Source: Edolisoma coerulescens (lineage: Eukaryota; Chordata; Aves; Passeriformes; Campephagidae). Taken from it: a stretch of DNA of 64,000 nt. Position numbers and translations under genes: made by a program. The first letter of the stretch is position 1. Every line of letters begins with the position of its first letter. The DNA lies in contig VWZW01004136.1 of NCBI GenBank assembly GCA_013397115.1, forward strand, positions 863,913 through 927,912, in the 5' to 3' direction. The notes under the pieces are model-generated. The model saw only the letters and a program-made list of their open reading frames with translations. It ran no database searches and had not been told where the DNA came from. Shown piece by piece: positions 27,901 to 36,710 of the stretch.

Positions 27901-29989
27901 CTCTCTTGCTCAACATACACCCTGCTATACCTGGCTCTCACACAGGAATACCTAGGCAGGGAGTTGCCAGGGAAGTAACAGACAGATTTTATGATAATTT
28001 TCGATCCCTCTTCTATTCCTTGCACTGGAAGAACAGCTAGGAAAAAGAACAAACATCAAAGGAAAAGGTTGCTCCAAATAATTCAGGCCATTCTATTTCA
28101 CATAGACTTTTGGTATAATGCACCTTTTCAGTTCTCAGTTCATTTTCTCTGCCTGTTTGTCACACAGCCATCACCAGGACAAAGCTGCACGCTCTTTCCA
28201 TGCACGCAGAAGGCAGGCCAGGGCTTGGAAGGCTGCGCTGTACCTCTGGCCTAATCTGCTGGTGTATAGGAACGCATGGCCATGACAGGAGCTGCAGGTT
28301 CCCCCCAAGGAGCAGGACAAAATGGCCTTTTTATTTTTTTCACAGCAGGACCCCTTACTGTTATGAATGTTATTATTTTATTTCAGTTATTGTTGCCTCT
28401 CCGAATCTTGTCTACATGCATAGATGTGGTGTGCCTGTGGAGGAAGCAGATTTCAGTCATCATGACCTGGAGTGTAGGAAATGCTTCCCATGGCCCGGTG
28501 CCACACTCTGGTGTGTGCGTATCTTTTATTGCGTGAATTATGTAGGGCTTTGAGTTCCCTCCCAGAACTGGGCTCCCATCACACAGTTACCTCCATAAGG
28601 GAAATTGTCATTTTCCACACCGGCCCAAAGTGCTGAGATGAGACAGATAAGAAAGGGATACAGAAACATCAGCAAAGGGAAATGACTCACCTGTGGGCTA
28701 TCAGCTCCCAGTGCAGAAACAGGGAGGTAGTCACAAGGGGTCAGTGGCACAATCTGTGATGACACAGCTCAGCCCTTGTTACAGGATCTCAGATGCGTGG
28801 GGCAAACAACATTAATGCCTGTAAGGCTTCAGGAGCAGAAGGGCCCCAGTCCCTTGGATAAAAACACCCCTACAAATTCAGATGTCCCTGTGCATTGCCT
28901 CATCCCCATACATTGCCTTTATTTACCCACTGGTAGCACAAGGGTTTAACTTGGACTTTCATGGTTTGTACATTTTTGGTGCTCTACACAGAAGTGATTT
29001 TATCCCTGGGACAAAGCAGTGCTTTCTCTCATGACTGTCAGCACCCAGGGTAAACCATCTCTGCCCAAATGAAGGCCTGAGCCAAGAGACACTTTATCTT
29101 GTGCACAAATACAGATTTGCCGTTTTTTCCAGCCCTGCTCAGGTCACTAACTAAAAGGCTAGGAAGTGAGCACACATGAAATCATTCCTTCCGTACAGGC
29201 AGACAGATGGAGAGAAATTCCAGCCTGTTTCCACTCTTTTGTCTTCAGGGCATTTTTGGAATTTCCTTCAGGAAGTGAGGTTATGACCCAGAGCCTTCCT
29301 CGGTGAGTAGGCTCTCATTTCCCACAGTAAACCCTCACAGCGATGACATACAGTACGAGAAGGTGAGGTTTATCTTCACACTCCAACTGCATCCTGTATG
29401 AGCTCCGTGGAACTTAAAAGTAATACTGAGAGGGAACAGCCACGAGAAAGGAAATGGAAGTCAAACCTTTGGAAGAAGTAATGCAGTATCCATTCAACTA
29501 CACTGCCATGGTCTTCTCTGGCAGACCCAATGGAGCTGCAGCACTTGTGCAGTTGAGTCCATCATGCTGTGTTTCATAAACTTCCTTGACATTTGCGACA
29601 AGCTAAGAATTGAACTTATGAATTATATTGGTGATACAAGTGCATTACTTCACTTTTCTACTCTAGGCAGTCATGGTAAAACTGGCAGGCATCTGGTTTT
29701 CCTTCTGTTTGTACTTCATTGGCTGTCAGAGGAGGATTGCTATTGTAGAGATTCTTCTAGTGGCATTTCAGCCATACAGCACATGCTGACAAAAAAGTTA
29801 CAGTTTAAAATTCATTTTGTATTTTACATGATCCTGTGACATTACACGTTTTGTCCCCGCAGAATTGACTTAATCCCAGCATGTTCTAAAATCAAGGAAT
29901 TCTTTCACTGACTTCTGTCAACAGGAAACCACACCTGGCATGAAACCACCACAATAGTACAAAACCGCTAGTAATCTGATAATTGAATC
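24976..29989. other. Gene-free sequence downstream of S1PR1
   Basis: AT-rich, with two AATAAA hexamers on the plus strand just beyond island 2 (about 24998-25012). I recognise no coding exon or repeat. Confidence 0.6.
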
Positions 29990-31517
29990 ATTTAAAAAAT
30001 CAGTTTATTAATGTTTAGAAGTCAATAAAGCTATGTGCAAATTGAACAATAAAAGTCAGAAACATTTTAAATACTATTTTTTAAACCAGAAAAAAAACCC
30101 CCAACAGTTTAATTGCACTGGAAATTTTACTACAAAGGCAATATATTTTCTTTACAAAATACCAGTTCTAGGAGTTGCTGATGACTGTAGATCAGTCAAC
30201 TGCTCTCAGCTATCCCAGATATACCACTTTTGTTATAGTAATACTCTAGGCGCATGAAGACTCCTGTATCTTATTTACATTGTACACATTCAACTCCATT
30301 AGCACAGGTTAGAAAAACAGAGAAGTAAAAATGATGCTGTAAAACAAATACATTCAATTTAATGACAGGTACTTCTTCCATGATAAAATACAGACATCTT
30401 TGCTGAAATTATAAACATTAATAAAATGTGCCAAAATGTATTGCATTTTGTTATGGAAGTGCATTTATCTATAGTCATTTCACTTCAACTTTCTTTTTAT
30501 TTTTTCTGAAACCCAACATACTCTCTTCTGATTTTCCAAATGATCCTTACTTTTGGAAAGACTGTGAACCTGACACTGAAATACCCCTTCAGTTTTTAGC
30601 TCTTCTTACTTAGGCAAAAATCCCACTCTTGCCAATAGTATTTTTTACTATTATGTAGACTTTCAGTCATCTTGAAGAGAAATGATGTTTAATTCTACCT
30701 TGCATTTTCCGTGATAATGCAGTTTATTTAATGCTATAGAATAAAAAGGCAATCAAAATATGGGGCCAAACGCCGTTCTGAGCTACTCCATTAAATCTGA
30801 CGCAGCCAACGGAATTGTACAGGTGAAAGTAACTGCAGAATCTAGCTCATGGTCTTCAAATGTAATACAGACTGACAGCAAAAATTCATAGCTATGATCT
30901 TGCTAAGTAAAACCCCAAGAGCTTTGGACTCTGCAAACAAAACCTTATGACTTAACTAAAAGCTCTGCAAAATTATGCCAATTATGGTTGTATGTGGTCT
31001 AAGTTATATTTGTGTGATCTCTTTCCATGTTATGTGCTAAACAAACACACTTCTTACCAACGATACCAGGGCCACCACTAAAGTCAGTACAGAAAGATCT
31101 TTGTGTCAGTGGTTTGCTGTGAAGAGAAAAAACTTCACATTCTTCTCAAAGGGGAAAAAAAAAAAAAGATTCATTCTCCCTTTCCCTCCTCCCCCTTCTC
31201 TCTTTCTCTCACACACACCAGGCATCATTTCACCAAGGCATCAGTCTTTCAGAGTTACTAAGGAGATTTCAGGATATGAATGCGCCTGACAATCCTGAGC
31301 TGCCTCAGTGCAAAGACAAAACATGCTCCAGGGAAAAAGATTTTCAAGCCAGAACAGTCTGTCCCATTTCTTGAACTCCAGCCTCGCAAGTGCACCGTTT
31401 GCCTCATTAGAACTAATGCTACTTGCTCACTCAGCCCAACGCTGCTGCTGTGAGCAGGAGGCGTCCCAGCTCCCTGATTTCAGAGGAGGGCTCTGAAATA
31501 CACCCCCATGGTTACTC
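29990..31517 (-). other. S1PR1: S1PR1 3'UTR (distal end inferred)
   Basis: AT-rich sequence follows the S1PR1 stop without recognisable coding content. Minus-strand AATAAA hexamers occur at 30723-30728, 30496-30501 and 30004-30009. A 3'UTR of about 1.5 kb, ending after the most distal hexamer, would fit the long 3'UTR usual for this gene. A poly-A/purine tract at 31149-31170 lies inside it. Which site is used cannot be told from sequence. Confidence 0.5.
30004..30009 (-). terminator. Candidate distal polyadenylation signal of S1PR1
   Basis: AATAAA on the minus strand, about 1.5 kb past the stop codon. Two proximal hexamers (30723-30728 and 30496-30501) are alternatives that would give shorter 3'UTRs. 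Confidence 0.35.
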
Positions 31518-32657
31518 CTAAGAAGATGAGGTAACATTGCCCGAAGACATGATGGTTTCAGGATGGTCACCGTCCTCCTTCTGTGGGTGTGAGGAGTTGT
31601 CAGACTTACTCCGGCTGAACTCCATCCCCCCAATGATTGGCCGTTTGAATTTGGTCCCAGAATCTGCTGGGGGACATTTGCAGCAGCACAAAATCTTGAT
31701 GAAAGCCCTGCGCATCTCTTTGTTTGTCAAGGTGTAGATGATAGGGTTCGTGGCTGAATTGAGCACGGCCAGTACTAAGAAATACTCTGCTTTATAGAGG
31801 ATTGGGCAGGCCTTCACTTTGCACCCCACATCCAGTAAAAGCAGGATGAACAGAGGAGCCCAGCAGGCAATGAAGACACTCAGGACTATGATCACTGTCT
31901 TGAGCAAGGCTAGTGACTTTTCTGAGCTCCTAGTAGCTTTGGTAATGTTTTTCCGAAATGTCAGCCTGCGGCTCCTAGTCCTCACCATGGAGTAGATCCT
32001 GCAATAGAGGACAACAATAGATAACAAAAGGCCAGTGAAAACGGTTGTGCAAAAGAGAATATAGTGCTTGTGGTAGAGAGGCAGCACGGTGGAGCAGTTG
32101 GACAAGAGGTTCTTGCAGTTCCAGCCCATGATCGGGAGTCCCCCGAGGATTGCGGAGATGACCCAGCACGCGCTGATCAGCAAGAAGGAGCGGAAGCTGT
32201 TGCTGCCATTGTGGAGTTTCATCTTCAGCATGGTGATGTATCTCTCAATGGCAATGGCCAACAAGCTGAACACAGAAGCTGACAAGGCAACAAACATGCT
32301 GCCTTCTCTTACAAACCACTGGTTGGGGGTCAGGCTGTAGGTTTTGTGTCCAGATAGCAGGAGGTTGGCCGTGTAAGCCACACCAGCCAGCAAGTCTGAA
32401 AGAGCCAAGTTCCCAATGAAATAGTACATGGGTCTGTGAAACTTCTTGGTTTTCCAGATGGTAAGCAAGACAAAAATGTTCTCTAAGATTATAAAGCAGC
32501 AAATGATGATAAAAACCACCGACGTCACTTTAATTCCAGTGTCCACACTCTCATTTAGCTTTCCCGTGTAATTATAATGCTCTTTGATGACATAGTTGAC
32601 ATCAGTGTTGGTGGGGTTGCTGGTGACCTTCTGCGGGGCAGTGGTGCCGGAGTTCAT
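31518..32657 (-). CDS. S1PR1: Sphingosine-1-phosphate receptor 1, complete single-exon CDS (379 aa)
   Basis: Class A GPCR for sphingosine-1-phosphate, coupling to Gi; in vertebrates it controls endothelial barrier function and lymphocyte egress. The 379-residue product is near the mammalian length (382) and matches it almost throughout. Visible features: N-glycosylation sequons at N29 and N35; seven hydrophobic segments from about residue 44; R117/E118 in the W-F-x-R-E-G stretch, equivalent to the ligand headgroup contacts R120/E121 of human; E138-R139-Y140 at the end of TM3; C181 and C188 of extracellular loop 2; T233 in R-R-L-T-F, matching the known Akt site; N304-P305-x-x-Y308 in TM7; a Cys cluster at 324-328, probably palmitoylated; and a Ser-rich tail. 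The ATG at 32657 has a good context (CACC before it). The open frame runs 50 codons further upstream, but only through 5'UTR and across a splice acceptor, and exon 1 carries an in-frame TGA. The intronless CDS is typical of the family. Identity is near certain. Confidence 0.98.
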   Translation of the reverse strand: MNSGTTAPQKVTSNPTNTDVNYVIKEHYNYTGKLNESVDTGIKVTSVVFIIICCFIILENIFVLLTIWKTKKFHRPMYYFIGNLALSDLLAGVAYTANLLLSGHKTYSLTPNQWFVREGSMFVALSASVFSLLAIAIERYITMLKMKLHNGSNSFRSFLLISACWVISAILGGLPIMGWNCKNLLSNCSTVLPLYHKHYILFCTTVFTGLLLSIVVLYCRIYSMVRTRSRRLTFRKNITKATRSSEKSLALLKTVIIVLSVFIACWAPLFILLLLDVGCKVKACPILYKAEYFLVLAVLNSATNPIIYTLTNKEMRRAFIKILCCCKCPPADSGTKFKRPIIGGMEFSRSKSDNSSHPQKEDGDHPETIMSSGNVTSSS

Positions 32658-32790
32658 GGTGCCTGGCTGGGGACTGCTCCCCCAGCGGCCACCGGACGGT
32701 GACGCCGACCGCAAACCCGGTGGCTGCCCTGCAGCTCCTTGGCGCCACAGCCTGCCCGGCACTGCTTGCACAGCCTCAGAAACTGAAGCC
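32658..32790 (-). other. S1PR1: S1PR1 exon 2, 5'UTR part, with splice acceptor
   Basis: On the minus strand a pyrimidine-rich stretch ending TTTGTTCTCAG stops at 32791, giving a good acceptor 133 nt before the start codon. A non-coding first exon spliced just upstream of an intronless CDS is the known S1PR1 gene structure. The segment is GC-rich and has no ATG in the receptor frame, which fixes the start at 32657. Confidence 0.75.
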
Positions 32791-34093
32791 CTGAGAACAA
32801 AACACACAAAACCCAGAGTTAAAAGAAGGAAGACAAACAGTGTAGCAAATGCTAAAGGGTTTAAGATAATCTGCTAGTTTAACTGTGCATCACAGTCATA
32901 AATGTATTCACACGTGAATCAGTTTCATTCAGCTGGTAAAATACGTTTAAAAGGTGGTTAGGCATATTCAATAGGTAAAGCTAGTAAGACAAAAAAAGTT
33001 CTGTCACGCAGAACTGAACAAGTTGGAGTCAGCAAGGACTGCGTTACTGGACTTCTTCCAACACAAAAGATCTCAAAGCTCTCCAGCAGTAAGTTCTAGT
33101 CTTTTTTCTTCAGCAGGAAATACAATAGCAGAGATTTAGAAAGGGAAAGGGCTTGCTTGATTAAATTTAACTCCAAATGTATGAAAGTCTGCACAGAAAT
33201 TACTTGACAGGAGACCCGTATTCTCTTCCATTAATAAAGTCTGAATACACTTTGGAAGGGGGTAGTTATGCAATTCACTGATGCCATCTCAAACAATGAT
33301 AAATTCACTGATGTAAATATAAACAAGAGATCATCTGAAAGCTGTAAACAGGTAAGGGGTGCCCTTGCTAAATACAAGTAAGAACATGCTTTATAAAACC
33401 CACAGCAGTATAAAGTTTAGAAAAGGAAGAAAAATATGTAATTAAGCTAGAGAGCAAGCCCATTCCATGGGTCTGAAACAAAGAATGTCAAAAACCCCCC
33501 TTGCATTTAAATAACTAGTATTGCAAGCTTTTGAAATGGGCATAATTAAGGAATACACATATAGAGGAAACTCCCTTTACATATAAGGGTTTTGTAGTGG
33601 ACATTTAAAAAAAATTAAACCCATAATATCACGTAAGAAAAGAAGAACAGGCAGATTTGTTAAACTACAGCCTAAGCAGGGCAAAGCAAGAGGTGCGAGA
33701 CCAGTGGGTTCAGCTCCCTGCTCTTTTCCCACGTTCCAGTCCGCACCGCTCCCGGGCACAAACTCGCACCGCTCCTGCCCCGCACTGTTCCTGGGCTCCA
33801 ACCCGCACCGCTCCTGCCCCGCACTGTTCCTGGGCTCCAACCCGCACCGCTCCTGTCCCGCACCGCTCCCGGGCTCCAACCCGCACCGCTGCGGGGCTCA
33901 AAGTCGCACCGCTCCTGCTCCGCTTCGATCTCTAGCGCACGGGGCTCCCGTCCCGCACTGCCTCCGCCGGACGTGGCACTCAGCCGGGCACGCCGGGGTC
34001 CAGGCAGCCTCCTCCCCACCCGTTCTTTTTTGTTTCGAGGCCCCGGGGGTCTCGCCGAGCGGGGACTGCAGCGCTGGGGACTGCGAGCCTTAC
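32791..34093 (-). other. S1PR1: S1PR1 intron 1 (5'UTR intron, about 1.3 kb)
   Basis: Inferred from the acceptor at 32791 and a strong donor (GAG|GTAAGG) at 34094/34093 on the minus strand. The promoter-proximal end (33743-33925) holds a GC-rich minisatellite and belongs to the CpG island. The remainder (32800-33700) is AT-rich, and I see no coding exon in it. Exact boundaries need transcript data. Confidence 0.65.
33743..33925. repeat. GC-rich minisatellite, 39-bp period, in S1PR1 intron 1
   Basis: GCACCGCTCC-type units begin at 33766, 33805, 33844 and 33883, exactly 39 bp apart, and are flanked by shorter 23-bp units starting at 33743 and 33906. Each 39-bp unit has two diverged halves (CCGCACCGCTCCTG and CCGCACTGTTCCTG). 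Because 39 is divisible by three, the array translates as a 13-residue repeat in open frames on either strand; this is an artefact of the period, not a protein. Confidence 0.9.
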
Positions 34094-34158
34094 CTCGCTC
34101 AAGCGCGACGCGGAGCCCAGACCGGCCCCGCACATCTTGCGTGCCCGCGGAGCAACTC
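34094..34158 (-). other. S1PR1: S1PR1 non-coding exon 1 (5' end approximate)
   Basis: The 3' end is set by the donor GAG|GTAAGG at 34094/34093. The 5' end is an estimate about 30 nt downstream of a TATA-like ATTAAAA at 34186-34192. It contains an ATG at 34135 that opens a short upstream ORF, and an in-frame TGA relative to the receptor CDS. The true start site may lie elsewhere, or be multiple, because this is a CpG-island promoter. Confidence 0.55.
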
Positions 34159-34240
34159 CGGTGGGCGGGCTGGGGGGCTCGGTGGTTTTAATGTTTCTGC
34201 AGCTGCTGCTCTCCACCCCGTTTCCGATTCCCTGTCTCCT
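34159..34240 (-). promoter_or_regulatory. S1PR1: Probable S1PR1 core promoter
   Basis: Upstream of exon 1 on the minus strand there is a TATA-like ATTAAAA (34186-34192). About 25 bp further upstream, a CCACCCC box (34213-34219, plus-strand reading) is a CACCC/KLF-type site. KLF2 is an established activator of S1PR1 in lymphocytes and endothelium, so a KLF box here is plausible, but binding is inference. The region lies within a CpG island. Confidence 0.5.
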
Positions 34241-34985
34241 CCCTGCACGCCCAGCCCGGCCCAGCCACTGCCGCCGGGACACCCCCGCCCGCCGCCCCGG
34301 CCCTGCCCCGCCCGGCGGAGCGTGAGCAGCCGCTGCTGTGCCGTGCTGGTACAGACCCCGCGGGGCCGCAGCGGGCAGCCTAGGAAGGCCTGAGGCGAAG
34401 AGCTCCCCCGCGGGACCCCCTCGCCCTGCCGGCCGGGGGACGCGGGGAGGGGACGCCGCGGCCGGGCTTCAGCCGTCCGTGACCTGGGAGCCGCCGCCTC
34501 CCGCTACCGGGCGCACCCGGCATTCCGGGGAAGGAGGTGTTGGCACGGCCCGGCCGGCTCCGAGCACGGCTCCTGCGTCTCGCGGGGTGCCGGGGGCAGC
34601 TTCCCGCCCGCTCGTCTTTCTTGCCCCCCGAGTAGGCACAGAAAGGCTATCGCCAAAGGCAGGATCCCTTTGGAGGTACGCTACCTCCGTTCTCTCTCTT
34701 AGAGGACAGCGTAAGTCATGTTTAAGGAAACTCATGGAAGAAGCTCTTCCATTTTCTCACTACACCAAGGTGTGTTTTTGCCCTGGCAGGCCCGGTGGCT
34801 GCCACCCGCACTCGTGGCCTGCAGTGACTCACCAGCGGCTCCCCCCGGGCAGGCAGTAGCCTGATGGGGCAAGGATGGTGCCAGGCTGCACGCTGGGGGG
34901 CAGAAGCTAGAGCTGGCCCATGGGGAATAAGCTCAGTTTCTGCCACTGTCAAACAGCACCAGGTGTTGGTGTTTCCACATGCAAA

Positions 34986-34997
34986 CCCCCCCCCCCC
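34986..34997. repeat. C12 homopolymer
   Basis: Twelve consecutive C's just outside the S1PR1 CpG island, followed by A/C-rich sequence. It is prone to length error in assemblies. Confidence 0.9.
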
Positions 34998-35471
34998 AAA
35001 CCAAAACCAACCTCTGCATGTTCAGAGAATGCTGTAAAATACCTACGTGGTTGGAAGTTTTAAATACATTTTTTTAGAAACAAAATTGGCAATAGCAACT
35101 ACTTAACACTGTTACCACTGTATTACATAAAGACAGAGACAGAAGTGAGTTTAGGTTTTATAATTCCTTCTCCCTTCAAACTTTTAAAAGAAAAACCACC
35201 TTTGGTGTATGTGAAATGCCAGCTCTGGTGGTATTCTACTGTTGCACTTACTGCAGAAATTTTCCCCTTCCTTGCTCTGCTTTTGTTAACTCCAAATTGA
35301 AATGCAAAAGAATATCACAATAGGCCAGAGCTCAATATATTGGGTCTTTCAGTTTATAGCATACTGCCTGTCAATTAGCAGTAGCAGTTGTTATGGGGAA
35401 GCAGCTTTCCTCTGAAAGACAGTAGGAGTACTCTACCCTCAGGAAGAGGGTCCCTCTCCTATTTATGCTAA

Positions 35472-35879
35472 TAGTCATGTTTCAATTGCTCCATGCCTCT
35501 CCCAGAATGACTCAGATAAATTATACCGGCAAACAGACATTTACTCTTCCACCACAAAGCTAGAAACTTGAAAAGATATTTGGCCTCCTGAGAGCCTGGA
35601 GGAAAACACAGCCGTTAAGTCACAACTGCCAGAAAAGGCACACGAGATAAATCATGCTTGAGGTCGACATATGCATCCCCTGCAACTGCCTGACATACCC
35701 CAGATATTTCAGGCTTTCCCCCTTATTTATATAATACATAGAAAATACTAAATAAAACTGCATTCAGTAGGCATTTTCCTCTAGGAAATAATTCTCACAT
35801 AATTTTAAGTAAGAGGAACATATTAAAGGAACATGCTTTAATTAAAGGACAGAATGACTCAGGGTTTCATTAGTCATGT
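35472..35879. promoter_or_regulatory. Paired AP-1 motif blocks upstream of S1PR1
   Basis: The 13-mer CAGAATGACTCAG, with a consensus AP-1 site (TGACTCA), occurs at 35503-35515 and again at 35850-35862. Each is accompanied within 40 bp by TAGTCATGT (35472-35480 and 35871-35879). The first AP-1 site runs straight into a GATA site (AGATAA). The blocks lie about 1.35 and 1.7 kb upstream of the presumed S1PR1 start. Enhancer function is inference. Confidence 0.35.
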
Positions 35880-35977
35880 ATGGAGGCTTTCATGTTCAAG
35901 CTACTGGTTACAAACTGAGAGGACACCAACTCAGAGATGTGATATCCAACAAATTAATTGTCAGAGGCTGTGTAAAA

Positions 35978-36710
35978 TCACAGAACCGTAGAATGGTTTG
36001 GGTGGGATGAACCTTAAAGATCACCCAGTTCCTACTCCGCTGCCATGGGCAGGGGCCCCTTCCACTGGGCCAGGATGCTCAAAGCCCCATCCAGCCTCGC
36101 CTTGAATACTTCCAGGGATGGGACATCCATCCTTTCTTTGGGCAACCTGTTCCAGGGCCTCACCACCCTCACAGCAAAGAAATTCTTACCAATATCTAAA
36201 CTAAACCTACTCTCTTTCAGTTTGAAGCCATTCTCTCGTCCTGTCACTACATGCTCTTGTGAAAAGTCCCTCTCCAGCTTTCCTGTAGGGCCCCCTTTAC
36301 ATACTGAAGTGCCACAATAAAGTAACCCCAGAGCTTTCTCTTCTCCAGGCTGAACAAACCCAGCTCTCTCAGCCTTTCCTCGTAAGAGGTGCTCCAGCCC
36401 TGTGATCATCATTTGCATCTTTCCTCTGGACCTGCTCTGACAGGTCCATGTCTTTCCTGTGCTGAGAACCCCAGAGCCGGACACAGCACTGCAGGTGGGG
36501 TCTCACCAGAGCGGAGCAGAGGGGTGGAATCCCCTCCCTGCCCCTGCTGCCCACACTGCTTACGGTGCAGCCCAGGATACAATTGGCTTTCTGGCCTGCA
36601 AGTTCACATTGCCAGATGTCAGCCTCTCCTCCACCAGCACCCCTAAGTCCTTCTTCATCTCTGTCTCTCTCAGCCTATAGTGATACAAGGAGTTGCCCCA
36701 GCCGAGGTGC
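35978..36710 (-). mobile_element. CR1 LINE, 5'-truncated, about 730 bp
   Basis: Minus-strand CR1 retrotransposon 3' end. It terminates near 35980 in the CR1-type repeat ATTCTACGGTTCTGTGA. The frame 36032-36484 encodes the C-terminal part of ORF2 (F-K-L-K-E, V-R-P-W-N-R-L-P, S-L-E-V-F-K-A-R-L-D-G-A-L-S). Further upstream the homologous frame (S-A-L-V-R-P-H-L, K-D-M-D-L) continues in a different reading frame (seen in 36369-36554), so at least one frameshift near 36.4 kb separates them. The element is dead: it lacks most of ORF2, including the reverse-transcriptase core and endonuclease. The 5' boundary is approximate. Confidence 0.88.

Larger units (their letters stand above)
32776..34135 (-). 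other. Candidate 18-codon upstream ORF in the spliced S1PR1 leader
   Basis: An ATG at 34135-34133 (A at -3, T at +4) is followed by 14 sense codons to the exon 1 donor, counting the ATG. If joined to the acceptor at 32790 the frame continues for four codons and ends at TGA 32778-32776, 118 nt before the receptor ATG. This is a prediction from the spliced model; neither splicing nor translation is shown by the sequence. It would matter only if the transcript starts upstream of 34135. Confidence 0.4.
33700..34870. promoter_or_regulatory. CpG island at the S1PR1 promoter
   Basis: Base composition changes sharply from AT-rich flanks to strongly GC-rich sequence dense in CG dinucleotides. The island covers S1PR1 exon 1, the start of intron 1, and about 700 bp upstream of the presumed start site. 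The long open frames seen here (for example 33704-34393 on the plus strand) follow from GC-richness and low stop density and resemble no protein. The upstream extent would suit a divergent transcript on the plus strand. Confidence 0.8.
34871..35977. other. S1PR1 upstream flank
   Basis: AT-rich non-coding sequence between the CpG island and the CR1 copy. It has a C12 homopolymer at 34986-34997 and the paired AP-1 blocks. No gene is seen. Confidence 0.6.

Noticed and set aside
31518..32807. S1PR1 frame extended to an upstream ATG (429 codons)
   Set aside because: The extra 50 codons cross a splice acceptor at 32791, have no similarity to the receptor N-terminus, and the spliced leader has an in-frame stop in exon 1. 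The ATG at 32657 fits the family.
33704..34393. 229-codon plus-strand frame with a 13-residue repeat
   Set aside because: The repeat is the 39-bp minisatellite read in frame, and the rest is CpG-island sequence with few stops. No homology or start context supports a gene.
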